From Amycolatopsis anabasis (GTDB lineage: Bacteria; Actinomycetota; Actinomycetes; Mycobacteriales; Pseudonocardiaceae): a stretch of DNA of 64,000 nt. Each line of letters begins with the position of its first letter. The stretch's first letter is position 1. Shown in pieces: positions 1-9,854 of the stretch. The notes under the pieces were generated by a model, which was given only the letters and a program-made list of their open reading frames with translations, searched no databases and had not been told where the DNA came from. The position numbers and the translations under genes were made by a program. The DNA is taken from assembly GCF_009765355.1 (NCBI RefSeq), contig NZ_VTHK01000005.1, positions 1 to 64,000 on the forward strand, in the 5' to 3' direction.

Positions 1-89
1 AGCACGACGACCACCACCCGACAGCGGACCTGACTAGTTACCCGGCCGGTTCTAACCGGTCCGAACACTCACGACCCCGGACTGGTCGG

Positions 90-1406
90 CTAGCGGTCGG
101 CGACGGCGTTCTCGGCGGCTTCCATCCATTCACGCCACTGGGCGGCCTGTTCCTCGGCCTTCTTCGCGCGGCGCTCGTCTCCGGCGGCGCGGGCCTTGGC
201 GGCCTGGGCCTCGAACTGCTCGGCCCGCTCGCGGAACTGCGCCGCCCGGGCCTGGGCCTCCGGATCGGTCCGGCGCCACTTGCTGTCCTCGGCGGCCCGG
301 ATCTTGTCCCCGATGGCCTTGAGCCGCCCGTCGAGGTCGCGGATCCGCTCCCGCGGCACCTTGCCCACCTCGTCCCAGCGTTCCTGGATCTTGCGGAAGT
401 GTGCCTTGGCCGCGTCCAGGTTGGCCGCCGGATCGATCTTCTCCGCCTCGGCCAGCAACTCCTCCTTCTTCGCCGCGTTACCGGCGAATTCGGCGTCCCG
501 CTCGGAGAAGGCCGCCGACCGGCGCGCGAAGAACTTGTCCTGCGCACCGCGGAACCGTTGCCAGAGCGCCTCGTCGCTGTCCTTCGGCGCGCGCCCGGCC
601 GCCTTCCACTCGCTCATCAGCTCCTTGTACCGGGCCGCGGTGGGACCCCAGTCGGACGAGTCGACCAGCGATTCGGCCTCGGCGATCAGCTCCTCCTTGC
701 GCGCCTTGGCGCCCGCGCGCTGCTTGTCCAGTTCGGCGAAGTGCGAACCCCGCCGCCGGTTGAACGCCTCGCGCGCCTTGGAGAACCGCTTCCACAGCTC
801 GTCGTCGGTCTTGCGGTCGACGCCCTTGATCGTCTTCCACTCGTCCAGGATCGCCCGCAGCCGGTCGCCCGCGGCCTTCCACTGGGTGGACTCCGCGGCG
901 ATCTTCTCGGCCTCCTCGGCCAGCGCCTGCTTGCGGGCCACCGCGGCCGACCGGGCCTGCTCGCGTTCCTGCTTGGCGGTGGCGAGCGCGCTCTCGGCGT
1001 GCGCGATGACCTGCTCGACCCGGGCGCTCAGCGCGGCGAGGTCGCCGACCACGGCGGCCTCGGCGAGCCCGTCGCGCAACTGGGTCGCACTCGACAGCGC
1101 GTGCTTCGGATCGCCGGCGCCCGAGGCCAGCCTGGTCTCCAGCAACTCCACCTCGGTGCGCAGATCGTCGAACCGGCGCGCGTAATGCTCCAGTCCCTCG
1201 TCCGGGGTACCGGCCTGCCACACGCCGACCGCGCGTTCGCCGTCGGCGGTGCGCACGTACACCGTGCCCTCGGCGTCCACGCGCCCCCACCGCGAAGGGT
1301 TCGGCTCCGCCGGTGGCACCGGCGGAGCGCCCTGTCCGGCGCTGGTGAGCGCGTGCGGCACCGGGTGCGGCGCCGGGGTGCCGTTGTCTGTGGTTTCGTC
1401 GGCCAT
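90..1406 (-). CDS. DUF349 domain protein
   Basis: 438-aa soluble, highly charged, Ala/Arg/Glu-rich protein. Three DUF349 helical repeats are visible at about residues 170-240, 250-315 and 325-395, each with a Trp-containing helix (EWK or ERW) followed by a basic stretch ending in RR. The C-terminal 50 residues look like a long coiled coil. Longer readings of the frame exist, but the ATG at 1406 has a GAAGGAG Shine-Dalgarno about 7 nt upstream. A similar Ala/Arg-rich protein (Rv2731) lies near miaA in Mycobacterium, so the synteny is conserved. The molecular role of DUF349 proteins in actinobacteria is unknown; no enzymatic motif is seen. Confidence 0.9.
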   Translation of the reverse strand: MADETTDNGTPAPHPVPHALTSAGQGAPPVPPAEPNPSRWGRVDAEGTVYVRTADGERAVGVWQAGTPDEGLEHYARRFDDLRTEVELLETRLASGAGDPKHALSSATQLRDGLAEAAVVGDLAALSARVEQVIAHAESALATAKQEREQARSAAVARKQALAEEAEKIAAESTQWKAAGDRLRAILDEWKTIKGVDRKTDDELWKRFSKAREAFNRRRGSHFAELDKQRAGAKARKEELIAEAESLVDSSDWGPTAARYKELMSEWKAAGRAPKDSDEALWQRFRGAQDKFFARRSAAFSERDAEFAGNAAKKEELLAEAEKIDPAANLDAAKAHFRKIQERWDEVGKVPRERIRDLDGRLKAIGDKIRAAEDSKWRRTDPEAQARAAQFRERAEQFEAQAAKARAAGDERRAKKAEEQAAQWREWMEAAENAVADR

Positions 1407-1429
1407 CGCAGGCTCCTTCTCGGCCGTAG

Positions 1430-1465
1430 GCCCGCCGGCCGGCGGGCGCCCCGCCAGCGGCGGGG
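1430..1465 (-). promoter_or_regulatory. Two adjacent GC hairpins upstream of the DUF349 gene
   Basis: An 18-bp perfect palindrome (1430-1447) is directly followed by a hairpin with 7-bp arms and a 3-nt loop (1449-1465). They lie 24-60 nt upstream of the DUF349 start codon and would probably be in its 5' leader. No U-run follows, so a leader structure is more likely than a classical terminator. Function is inferred only from position. Confidence 0.35.
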
Positions 1466-1526
1466 CCGGGTCGTGCAAGCACGTGGATCGCAGGGACCAA
1501 ACGATCCCTCGCCGCATTCAAGCAGT

Positions 1527-1637
1527 TCAGCGCGGCTCGTGGTACTCGACGAAGGAATCGAGCGGGTGATCCTGCGATCGGAAGACGCTCATCGAAACCC
1601 GGCCGCCACGCCGGGTAACCTCGGCCAGCGTGATCAC
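1527..1637 (-). CDS. Possible 36-aa small protein
   Basis: Short reading frame between miaA and the DUF349 gene. It starts at GTG 1637 (an internal ATG at 1592 would give 21 aa) and ends in the peptide DSFVEYHEPR. Codons have the high third-position GC typical of genes here, which is the main reason to list it. There is no clear Shine-Dalgarno, and only 24 bp separate it from the divergent miaA start, so it would have to be leaderless. I do not recognise the sequence; it could be spurious. Confidence 0.3.
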   Translation of the reverse strand: MITLAEVTRRGGRVSMSVFRSQDHPLDSFVEYHEPR

Positions 1638-1661
1638 GCTGTGCCTATCTGAGAGAACCGG

Positions 1662-2561
1662 ATGAGGCCGGTCGCCGTAGTGGGTCCCACCGCGACCGGC
1701 AAGTCCGACCTGGCCGTCACGCTCGCGCGTGAACTGGGGGGCGAAGTGATCAACGCGGACGCGATGCAGCTCTACCGGGGGATGGACATCGGCACCGCGA
1801 AGCTGACCGCCGAAGAGATGCGCGGCGTGCCGCACCACCTGCTCGACGTGCTCGACGTGACCGAGACGGCCTCGGTCGCCGCCTACCAGCGCGAGGCGCG
1901 GGCGGTGGTCGAACGCCTGCTGGCCGCCGGCCGGGTCCCGGTGCTCGCCGGTGGCTCCGGACTGTACGTGCAGGCGGTGCTCGACGACCTGCGCTTCCCC
2001 GGCACCGATCCGGACGTGCGCGCCCGGCTGGAGGCGGAGGCGGCCGAGGCGGGCGCGGCGGCCCTGCACGAGCGGCTCGCCGCACTCGACGCGGAGGCCG
2101 CGGCCGCGATCCTGCCGGGCAACGTCCGCCGGATCGTGCGTGCGCTGGAAGTCATCGAGCTCACCGGCCGCCCGTTCTCGGCGAACCTGCCGCGGCCGGG
2201 ACCCCCGCGCTACGACACCGTGCTGATCGGGGTCGACCGCGAGACCGCCGAGCTGGACGCCCGGGTGGACCTGCGGGTCGAGCGGATGTTCGCGAACGGT
2301 CTGGTCGACGAGGTGCGCGCGCTGGAGGCACGCGGGCTGCGCGCGGGGAAGACCGCGTCGCGGGCGCTCGGCTACCAGCAGGTGCTCGAGGCGCTCGACG
2401 CGGGCGGCGACTTCGCCGCGGCGGCGCAGGCCACCGCCCAGGCGACCCGGCGTTTCGTGCGGCGGCAACGATCTTGGTTCCGCCGGGACGCGCGGATCCA
2501 CTGGTTCGACGGCGCCGCCGAGGGGTTGGCCGATCGGGTGCTGTCCGTGGTCGCCGGATAA
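1662..2561 (+). CDS. miaA: tRNA dimethylallyltransferase MiaA
   Basis: 299 aa, the usual bacterial length. MiaA transfers the dimethylallyl group from DMAPP to the N6 of A37 in tRNAs that read codons beginning with U. Visible: the P-loop GPTATGKS at residues 8-15, the substrate-contacting [15 protein letters not shown] segment, the AGGSGLYV motif near residue 103 and the basic [10 protein letters not shown] segment near the C terminus. The ATG at 1662 starts at the typical [15 protein letters not shown] terminus. It is followed 10 nt later by dapF, as in other actinobacteria, probably in one transcript. Confidence 0.97.
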   Translation: MRPVAVVGPTATGKSDLAVTLARELGGEVINADAMQLYRGMDIGTAKLTAEEMRGVPHHLLDVLDVTETASVAAYQREARAVVERLLAAGRVPVLAGGSGLYVQAVLDDLRFPGTDPDVRARLEAEAAEAGAAALHERLAALDAEAAAAILPGNVRRIVRALEVIELTGRPFSANLPRPGPPRYDTVLIGVDRETAELDARVDLRVERMFANGLVDEVRALEARGLRAGKTASRALGYQQVLEALDAGGDFAAAAQATAQATRRFVRRQRSWFRRDARIHWFDGAAEGLADRVLSVVAG

Positions 2562-2571
2562 TCTTGTGCGC

Positions 2572-3402
2572 ATGGCTGGCATCGGATTCCTCAAGGGGCA
2601 TGGCACCCAGAACGACTTCGTGCTGCTGCCCGATCCGGATGGCCGGCTGGAGCTGACCCCGGGCCGGGTGGCCGCACTGTGCGACCGGCAGCGCGGGCTC
2701 GGCGCGGACGGTGTGCTGCGGGTGATCCGCACCGAAGTCCTGCGGCCGGAGGCGGACGTCACCGCCGAGTGGTTCATGGACTACCGCAACGCGGACGGTT
2801 CGGTCGCCGAGATGTGCGGCAACGGCGTGCGGGTGTTCGCCCGCTACCTGGTCGACGCCGGGCTGGTCACCGGGGACGAGTTCACCGTCGGCAGCCGCGC
2901 GGGCGACCGGCCGGTGCGGGTGCACCCGGACCGGTCCGTGACCGTCCACATGGGACCGGCGACGATCACCGGCACCTCGGTGACCGTGGTCGCCGGGCAG
3001 CCGTTCTCCGGGGTGGCGGTGGACGTCGGCAACCCGCACCTGGTGTCCGACGCCGGTGAGGACGTCGAATTCCTCGACCTGCGGGAACAGCCGGACTACG
3101 ACCGGGACATCTTCCCGGACGGGGTCAACCTGGAGTTCGTGCAGTCGCTCGGCGAGGGCGCGCTGCGCATGCGGGTGTACGAGCGCGGCGTCGGCGAGAC
3201 CCGGGCCTGCGGCACCGGGACCGTGGCTGCGGTCGCCGCCACCCTGCACCTGGCCGGCGCCGACCACGGAACGTCCACAGTGGACATCCCGGGCGGGCGG
3301 GTGACGGTCTCGGTGGAACGCGGCGCGTCGACGCTGACCGGTCCCGCCGAGTTCGTGGCCCGCGGCGAGCTCGACGAAGCCTGGTGGGAAGCCGCGCGCT
3401 AG
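2572..3402 (+). CDS. dapF: Diaminopimelate epimerase DapF
   Basis: 276 aa. Interconverts LL- and meso-diaminopimelate for lysine and peptidoglycan synthesis in the cytoplasm. The two catalytic cysteines are present: C82 in MCGNGVR and C213 in RACGTGT; the N-terminal FLKGHGTQNDF motif is typical. A GTG at 2566 could add two residues, but the ATG at 2572 matches the family N terminus. The gene starts 10 nt after miaA. Its stop codon overlaps the stop of the convergent DoxX gene by 4 bp (3399-3402). Confidence 0.97.
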   Translation: MAGIGFLKGHGTQNDFVLLPDPDGRLELTPGRVAALCDRQRGLGADGVLRVIRTEVLRPEADVTAEWFMDYRNADGSVAEMCGNGVRVFARYLVDAGLVTGDEFTVGSRAGDRPVRVHPDRSVTVHMGPATITGTSVTVVAGQPFSGVAVDVGNPHLVSDAGEDVEFLDLREQPDYDRDIFPDGVNLEFVQSLGEGALRMRVYERGVGETRACGTGTVAAVAATLHLAGADHGTSTVDIPGGRVTVSVERGASTLTGPAEFVARGELDEAWWEAAR

Positions 3403-3758
3403 AAGCGCCCGGCCGCGACGAACACGCACAGCGCGCACAGCAGCAGGTTCACCGAGACCGAGCCGAACTCGCGCAGCCTGCCGTGCGAGAGCGCCGCGCC
3501 GATCATGAGCACGCCGAAACTGCAGGCGGCGAGCGGGGTGAGCACCGGCGCGATGCCAGTCCACCAGGGCAGGATCAGGCCGGGCGCGGCGAGCAGTTCG
3601 GCACCCGCGACCACCCGGATCACCGGCAGCGGAAAGCCCCGCACCCCGGTCTGCCCGGTGGCCAGCATGCGCTCCATCGACATGGTCGACTTCAAGCTGC
3701 CGGAAACCGCGCAGGTCAAGGCCAGCAGCCCCTGGGAGATCCACAATGCGACGTTCAT
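3399..3758 (-). CDS. DoxX-like small membrane protein
   Basis: 119 aa with four predicted membrane helices (about residues 5-22, 45-62, 68-90, 98-117), the size and topology of the DoxX/DUF4267-type family. The ATG at 3758 has a strong AAGGAGG Shine-Dalgarno. It lies 14 nt downstream of the MFS gene on the same strand and is almost certainly co-transcribed with it. Members of the family accompany oxidoreductases or efflux systems; the exact role is unknown. The reading frame overlaps dapF tail to tail. Confidence 0.85.
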   Translation of the reverse strand: MNVALWISQGLLALTCAVSGSLKSTMSMERMLATGQTGVRGFPLPVIRVVAGAELLAAPGLILPWWTGIAPVLTPLAACSFGVLMIGAALSHGRLREFGSVSVNLLLCALCVFVAAGRF

Positions 3759-3772
3759 CGGATTCGCCTCCT

Positions 3773-5032
3773 TCACACCGGGGACGAGAGGGCGGGCGAA
3801 CCTGTGACATCGGGGATGTCGCGCATCCGGCGCAGCGGCGAGAGCAGCAGCGGGACGACGGTGAGCGGCGCCGCGACGGCGGCCACCCACACCGTGCCGC
3901 GCACGCCGAGCCATTCCCCGAGCGCGCCGCCGAGCAGCCCGCCGATCGGCATGGTGCCCCAGACCACGAACCGGACGCTCGCGTTCATCCGGCCGAGCAG
4001 CCGGTCCGGGCAGATCGCCTGCCGGTAGCTCACCTGGGCGACGTTGTAGACGATCACGCCGTAGTCGAAGATCGCCAGCCCGAGGAGCAGCAGGCCGATC
4101 CGCCACCCGGGACCGGCCAGCGGGACGAGCAGCATCGCGGGCGCGCACACCAGCATGACCAGCCAGATCGCCCGGGCCTGGCCGATCCGCCGGGTCCACC
4201 AGGTCGCGGTGAGCGCGCCGAGGACGCCGCCCGCGCCGCCGACCGCCAGGACCGCGCCGGTGGCCGCCGGGGACAGGCCGAGTTCGCGGATGAGGTACAG
4301 GATCTGGACCGCGAGGAAGACGTTGTTCGCGAGGTTCGCCGTCGACGTGCAGAGGGTGATCGCCCGCAGGGCCGGGTTGCCGAAGACGAACCGCAGGCCC
4401 TCGGCGATCCGGGCGCCGAGCCCGCTGCCGTCGTGCGGTTCCGGGGCGGGTTCGCTCGCCTTGATGCGCAGCAGGAACAGGCCCGACGCCAGGTAACCGA
4501 ATCCGGTGACGAGCACCGCGTTCGCCGCGCCGGCGAGCTGCGCGAGCCCGCCGCCGACGCCCGGTCCGGTGATCTGCGCGACCGACTGGCTGGCCTGCAG
4601 TTTCGCGTTGCCCTCGACCAGCTGGCCGCGGCCGACCAGGGACGGCAGGTACGACTGGTAGGCCACGTCGAAGAACACCGTGCCGACGCTGACCAGCAGC
4701 GCCACCACGACCAGCTGGGCGAGGGTGAGCATGTCCAGCCACCAGGCGAGCGGCACGGTGAACAGCAGGGCGGCCCGGAAGAAGTCGGCGCGCAGCATGA
4801 GCGGGCGGCGGCGCAGCCGGTCCACCCAGACCCCGGCCGGGAGCCCGATCAGCAGGAACGCCGCGTTTTCCGCCGCGGTGAGCAACCCGGTCTCGAACGC
4901 CGACGCCGAGAGCGCGGTCACCGCGATCATCGGCAGCACGGTGTGTCCCACGAAAGTGCCAACTTGGCTGACCGTGTCACCGGCCCACAACCGGCGGAAG
5001 TCCGGGTGGAACCACAGGGAGTCTCGGCGCAT
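3773..5032 (-). CDS. MFS transporter, EntS-type
   Basis: 419 aa with about 12 hydrophobic segments. The N terminus (FRRLWAGDTVSQVG) and the loop GVWVDRLRRRPLML resemble the MFS_3/EntS group of drug or siderophore exporters. The ATG at 5032 lies 17 bp from a perfect inverted repeat in the divergent promoter shared with the ArsR-like gene, so expression is probably repressed by that regulator. It is the first gene of a two-gene unit with the DoxX protein. The substrate cannot be told from sequence. Confidence 0.88.
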   Translation of the reverse strand: MRRDSLWFHPDFRRLWAGDTVSQVGTFVGHTVLPMIAVTALSASAFETGLLTAAENAAFLLIGLPAGVWVDRLRRRPLMLRADFFRAALLFTVPLAWWLDMLTLAQLVVVALLVSVGTVFFDVAYQSYLPSLVGRGQLVEGNAKLQASQSVAQITGPGVGGGLAQLAGAANAVLVTGFGYLASGLFLLRIKASEPAPEPHDGSGLGARIAEGLRFVFGNPALRAITLCTSTANLANNVFLAVQILYLIRELGLSPAATGAVLAVGGAGGVLGALTATWWTRRIGQARAIWLVMLVCAPAMLLVPLAGPGWRIGLLLLGLAIFDYGVIVYNVAQVSYRQAICPDRLLGRMNASVRFVVWGTMPIGGLLGGALGEWLGVRGTVWVAAVAAPLTVVPLLLSPLRRMRDIPDVTGSPALSSPV

Positions 5033-5048
5033 GGCGGACAGCCTCGCG

Positions 5049-5076
5049 GAAGTGATTGGAAAGTGTCAATCACTTC
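5049..5076. promoter_or_regulatory. Perfect 10-bp inverted repeat, operator candidate
   Basis: Arms GAAGTGATTG (5049-5058) and CAATCACTTC (5067-5076) are exact reverse complements separated by 8 bp. The repeat sits between the divergent MFS gene (start 5032) and the ArsR-like regulator (GTG 5098). Position and symmetry fit the binding site of that winged-helix dimer, controlling both directions. The repeat also argues against an upstream ATG at 5056 as the regulator start. Confidence 0.7.
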
Positions 5077-5097
5077 GGCGGCCCTAGGCTGTCGGCG

Positions 5098-5598
5098 GTG
5101 AGCACCACGCGAAGGAAGGCGACCGAGGCCGAGGCCGCCGCGCTGGCTTCGGGAATAAGGCTGCGCATCATCCGGTTGACCTTCACCGAGGCGCTGACCA
5201 ACAAGGAGCTGGCGGAACGGCTCGGCCGCGATCCGGCGACCACGCTGCACCACGTGCGCAAGCTGGTGGACACCGGGTTCCTGGCGCCCCAACCGGCGCG
5301 GCGCGGCGCGCGCGGAGCGAAGGAGATCCCGTACCTGTCGACCGGTCTCTCGTGGAACCTGGACGGACCGCACGGCGATGGCATCGGAGAAGCGATGCTC
5401 GAGGCGTACCTCGCCGAGATCGCCGAAACCGGAATCGATCCGGTACGGCAGACCCGGCTGGTCGTGCAGCTCGACGCCGAGCAGAGCGCCGAACTCGAAC
5501 GGCGGCTGTACGCGCTGCTCGAAGAGTTCAAACAACGCCCGGTGGATCCGGACGCGGACCGCACCGCGATCTATCTCTCGCTGTACCCCAGCCCTTGA
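5098..5598 (+). CDS. ArsR-like winged-helix regulator
   Basis: 166 aa from GTG 5098. The N-terminal half is a winged helix of the ArsR/HTH_20 type (LTNKELAERLGRDPATTLHHVRKLVDTGFL is the recognition region, read in pieces), followed by a basic wing (PARRGARGAKEIPYL). The C-terminal half is helical with an acidic coiled segment and is typical of HTH_20 proteins next to MFS genes. It is divergent from the MFS-DoxX pair and separated from it by the 10-bp inverted repeat. No metal-binding cysteines are seen, so the ligand is unknown. Confidence 0.85.
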   Translation: MSTTRRKATEAEAAALASGIRLRIIRLTFTEALTNKELAERLGRDPATTLHHVRKLVDTGFLAPQPARRGARGAKEIPYLSTGLSWNLDGPHGDGIGEAMLEAYLAEIAETGIDPVRQTRLVVQLDAEQSAELERRLYALLEEFKQRPVDPDADRTAIYLSLYPSP

Positions 5599-5656
5599 TA
5601 CCCCAGCCCCTAAATGATTCGGCCATGCCGCCGGATCGTGGGACCATGGAAGGACG

Positions 5657-7090
<1,434 letters not shown>

Positions 7091-7118
7091 ACCGCCCGTT
7101 CTCAGTACCGTGGAGGTC

Positions 7119-8150
7119 GTGACTCTTCACGGGCGTAGCCTGCTGGCCCTCGCGGCCTTCCTGGTCGGCATGTCGGTGCTCACCGCCCCGGCGGCGGGCG
7201 CCGCCGAACCGGCCGCCCCCGAGACGGTGTGCACGATCAACGACAAGCGGGTCGGGGAGCTGTCCGGGCTGGCGAGCGACGGTGAAAACCGGTACGCGAT
7301 CAACGACGGCGGCAGCCGGATCGAGATCTTCGTGCTCGGGCGCGACTGCGGCGTGCGGAAGGTGATCACCAGCCCGACCGATCCCTTCGACGTCGAAGAC
7401 CTCGCGCGCGGGGCGGACGGCACGCTGTGGCTCGCCGACACCGGGGACAACCGCAAGCAACGGGACACCGTGGCGCTGCACGCGGTCACCCCGCAGGGCA
7501 AGTCGACGCTGTACCGGCTGACCTACCCGGACGGCCAGCACGACACCGAGGCGCTGCTGCTCGACCGGTCCGGGACGCCGTTCCTCATCACCAAGAACGT
7601 GCTGGGCGAGGCCACGATCTACCGCCCGGCCGGGAAACTCGCGAGCCCGGGACCGACCGCCCTGGAGAAGGCCGGTTCGGTGAGCCTGAAGACCACCGAC
7701 ACCCCGGGCGGGCCGGTGGGTTCGCTCGGTTCGGTGCTGGTGACCGGGGCGGCGTCCACCCCGGACGGCAAGGTGATCGCCCTGCGCACCTACACCGACG
7801 CCTACCTGTACCCGGCTCCGGACGGCGACGTGGTCGCCGCGCTGGGCCGGGAACCGGTGCGCGTCCCGCTCCCGAACGAGAAGCAGGGTGAAGCGATCGC
7901 GTTCGACCCGGACGGCACGCTGCTGTCCGGGACCGAAGGCGCCGGGCAACCCCTGCGAGCGGTGCGCGGCGCGGCGGCGCTCGTCGCCGATCGGCAGGGT
8001 GATGCCCGGGCCGTGGCCGGTGATCCCCAGGGAAACGCTTCTTCCGGCGGATCCGGTGTCCCGGTGCTGCCCGGGATCGTGATCGCCGTGGGAGTCGCGG
8101 GCCTGCTGCTGTTCGGCGTCAACCGCCTCCGCCGCCGCGCCCGCCGCTAA
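7119..8150 (+). CDS. Secreted, membrane-anchored beta-propeller-like protein
   Basis: 343 aa from GTG 7119; GTG 7110 would add three residues and the start is uncertain because the GGAGG at 7112-7116 is very close. It has an N-terminal signal peptide ([20 protein letters not shown]), an extracellular domain with repeated [14 protein letters not shown] and FDPDGTLL segments suggesting a propeller fold, and a C-terminal membrane helix followed by RLRRRARR, a cytoplasmic stop-transfer. It is probably anchored at the cell surface. The function is unknown. The stop overlaps that of convergent lexA by 4 bp. Confidence 0.85.
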   Translation: MTLHGRSLLALAAFLVGMSVLTAPAAGAAEPAAPETVCTINDKRVGELSGLASDGENRYAINDGGSRIEIFVLGRDCGVRKVITSPTDPFDVEDLARGADGTLWLADTGDNRKQRDTVALHAVTPQGKSTLYRLTYPDGQHDTEALLLDRSGTPFLITKNVLGEATIYRPAGKLASPGPTALEKAGSVSLKTTDTPGGPVGSLGSVLVTGAASTPDGKVIALRTYTDAYLYPAPDGDVVAALGREPVRVPLPNEKQGEAIAFDPDGTLLSGTEGAGQPLRAVRGAAALVADRQGDARAVAGDPQGNASSGGSGVPVLPGIVIAVGVAGLLLFGVNRLRRRARR

Positions 8151-8833
8151 AGCCTGCGCAATACCGCCACTACTTTGCCGAGGATGGTGGCGTCGTCGCC
8201 GGGGATCGGTTCGTAGGCGTCGTTGTGCGGGATCAGCCAGACGTGGCCGTCCTTGCGCTTGAAGGTCTTGACCGTCGCCTCGCCCTCGATCATCGCGGCC
8301 ACGATGTCGCCGTTCTCCGCGTTCGGCTGCTGCCGCACGACCACCCAGTCGCCATCGGTGATCGCCGCGTCGATCATCGAATCGCCGGTGACGCTGAGCA
8401 GGAAGACGTCACCTTCGCCGACGATGTCCTTCGGCAGCGGGAAGACGTCCTCGATGGCCTGCTCGGCGAGCACCGGGCCGCCGGCGGCGATGCGCCCGAC
8501 CAGCGGCACGTATGCGGGCTTCGGCAGTTCGCTGATCGCGGTCGTCGCCTCGGCCTGCGCGGTGAGCACGCCGACCGCGCGCGGCCGGTTCGCGTCCCGC
8601 CGCAGGTAGCCCTTCCGCTGAAGGGCGCGGAGCTGGTGGGACACCGACGAGGTCGAGGTGAGCCCGACCGCCTCGCCGATCTCGCGCACGCTCGGCGGGT
8701 AGCCGAAGCGCTCCACCCACGCCCTGATCACCTCGAGCACCTGCTGCTGCCGCGCGGTCAGGCCCTCTTCGGCGTCCTCGACCTCCGGGAGGGGGTGTAC
8801 CTTGCCTCCGGTCTGGTCCTTGTTGCCTGCCAC
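8147..8833 (-). CDS. lexA: LexA repressor
   Basis: 228 aa. SOS repressor: an N-terminal winged helix (residues 25-90) binds operators; RecA-stimulated self-cleavage occurs in the C-terminal S24 domain. Visible: the Ala117-Gly118 cleavage bond in RIAAGGP, the catalytic S152 in GDSM and K189 in ATVK. A GTG at 8902 is possible, but GTG 8833 has a GGAAGGA Shine-Dalgarno 7 nt upstream and gives the family's usual length. A SOS box at 8930-8945, about 100 bp upstream, indicates autoregulation. Divergent from the LysM gene, as lexA and Rv2719c are arranged in Mycobacterium. Confidence 0.97.
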   Translation of the reverse strand: MAGNKDQTGGKVHPLPEVEDAEEGLTARQQQVLEVIRAWVERFGYPPSVREIGEAVGLTSTSSVSHQLRALQRKGYLRRDANRPRAVGVLTAQAEATTAISELPKPAYVPLVGRIAAGGPVLAEQAIEDVFPLPKDIVGEGDVFLLSVTGDSMIDAAITDGDWVVVRQQPNAENGDIVAAMIEGEATVKTFKRKDGHVWLIPHNDAYEPIPGDDATILGKVVAVLRRL

Positions 8834-8929
8834 TGCGCTTCCTTCCAGCTTGTCGCCGACCGTCCGCGTAGCGCACCCGGCCGACTTCGGTGTCCTGATC
8901 ACCGACGCTAGCCCGCCGTCCGGCTGATT

Positions 8930-8945
8930 TCAAACATTTGTTCGA
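8930..8945. promoter_or_regulatory. SOS (LexA) box 1
   Basis: TCAAACATTTGTTCGA matches the actinobacterial LexA operator TCGAAC-N4-GTTCGA with a single mismatch in the left arm. It lies about 97 bp upstream of the lexA GTG start, within the divergent lexA/LysM intergenic region, and should mediate lexA autoregulation. Confidence 0.85.
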
Positions 8946-9009
8946 ACGACACGCCGCAGGCTCTCGATTTTGTCGGTGCCGGGTGGTACACATTCGCACG
9001 GGCGTTCGA

Positions 9010-9025
9010 TAGAACGCGTGTTCGA
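9010..9025. promoter_or_regulatory. SOS (LexA) box 2
   Basis: TAGAACGCGTGTTCGA matches TCGAAC-N4-GTTCGA with one mismatch in the left arm. It lies 57 bp upstream of the LysM gene start and 65 bp from box 1, so each divergent gene appears to have its own LexA site. Confidence 0.8.
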
Positions 9026-9081
9026 CCCGGTGGCACCGCGGAGCGCCACCGGAGCGGTGGGACTTGTGAGGAGGTTCCGAG

Positions 9082-9549
9082 ATGGCGGTTCTGGTTGACG
9101 AAGGCCTGGTCGGTGGCGGTTCGGCCACCCACGCCACCCCTCGTGCGGGGGCGCCGCTGCGCCAGGTGCGGCGGCATCCGCGGGCGGGCGAGCTGCGGCG
9201 CCCGCCGACGCGGGCCCGGGTGGTCGCCGGGCGGCGGCCGTCCCCGGTGGCGGACTGCGCGCCGCGTCGCCTGCCGGTGCGGTGGCCGTGGCTGGCCGGG
9301 CTCGCCGTGGCGACGGGTCTGGTGGTCGCGGGGCTCGGCGCGTTCGCGAACGAGATGGCTCCGGCGGTGCCCGCGCAGACCGTCACCGTGCCGGTCGGCG
9401 CCGGGGAAACCCTGTGGGACCTGGCCGAGCGGTTCGCCCCGGACAGCGATCCGTCCGCGGTCGTCGCCCGGATCCAGGAGCTGAACGGCCTCGGCGGCGC
9501 CGCGCTCACCCCGGGCCTTCCGCTGACCGTCCCCGCCCAGTCGCGCTGA
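9082..9549 (+). CDS. SOS-linked LysM membrane protein, ChiZ/DivS-like
   Basis: 155 aa. A basic, Pro/Arg-rich cytoplasmic N terminus (1-67) precedes one membrane helix (69-89) and an extracytoplasmic LysM domain (about 100-151: VTVPVGAGETLWDLAERF ... LTPGLPLTVP). The architecture and position, divergent from lexA with its own SOS box, match mycobacterial Rv2719c (ChiZ) and the corynebacterial DivS locus, whose products delay division during DNA damage. The likely role is therefore SOS-induced division inhibition at the cell wall; this is inference from synteny and domain order. The Shine-Dalgarno GAGGAGG precedes ATG 9082. Confidence 0.85.
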   Translation: MAVLVDEGLVGGGSATHATPRAGAPLRQVRRHPRAGELRRPPTRARVVAGRRPSPVADCAPRRLPVRWPWLAGLAVATGLVVAGLGAFANEMAPAVPAQTVTVPVGAGETLWDLAERFAPDSDPSAVVARIQELNGLGGAALTPGLPLTVPAQSR

Positions 9550-9675
9550 CCCGCGGCCGCGGCGACGCGGTCGGGTGAAAACCCGGGGCAGGGGAGGGCT
9601 CCGATGGTGCGACACGATCTTCTTCACCCGGTTGAGGAGCTTGCGCGGGATACCCCTGCGATCTATGGTCGACCG

Positions 9676-9685
9676 CTATATATAG
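9676..9685. promoter_or_regulatory. NrdR-box-like element
   Basis: CTATATATAG matches the palindromic core of the NrdR box (consensus about acaCwAtATaTwGtgt). The flanks (CCG and TAG) match poorly, and no good second box is seen at the usual 21 or 31 bp spacing. The position upstream of nrdR-nrdJ supports autoregulation by NrdR. Confidence 0.5.
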
Positions 9686-9735
9686 TAGTTACACGGCTGT
9701 AGTTGGTCCATAGGTTGGGGTAGACTGGGAACAGG

Positions 9736-9744
9736 TTGTCCACA
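9736..9744 (+). promoter_or_regulatory. DnaA box
   Basis: TTGTCCACA is an exact match to the preferred actinobacterial DnaA box. A weaker relative, GCATCCACA, follows at 9768-9776. Both lie about 110-80 bp upstream of nrdR, suggesting that replication initiator DnaA may tune ribonucleotide reductase expression, as known for nrdAB in E. coli. Confidence 0.55.
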
Positions 9745-9854
9745 GTTTGCCGGTGTTCACCCACTGGGCATCCACAGAATGATCAACAGGTCATACCGCG
9801 CGTGGCGGTCCGGATGCCCGTGGTAGCCGTCGTGAAGGGGAAGGTGATCGGCGG

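Larger units (their letters stand above)
9550..9854 (+). promoter_or_regulatory. nrdR-nrdJ upstream region
   Basis: 305 bp without a convincing gene, more AT-rich than its surroundings at 9675-9790. It holds a CTATATATAG element, a perfect TTGTCCACA and a weaker ATCCACA site (listed separately). A TATAGT hexamer (9681-9686) overlaps the NrdR-like element and could be a -10, but no good -35 lies at the right distance. Confidence 0.5.

Noticed and set aside
36..64. CCGGTT-CT-AACCGG inverted repeat as terminator of the DUF349 gene
   Set aside because: Arms are exact but leave only 2 nt for a loop; a shortened 4-bp stem is too weak to claim.
9689..9726. Sigma-70-type promoter (TTACAC ... TAGACT) before nrdR
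   Set aside because: The hexamers are 26 bp apart, too far for a normal promoter.
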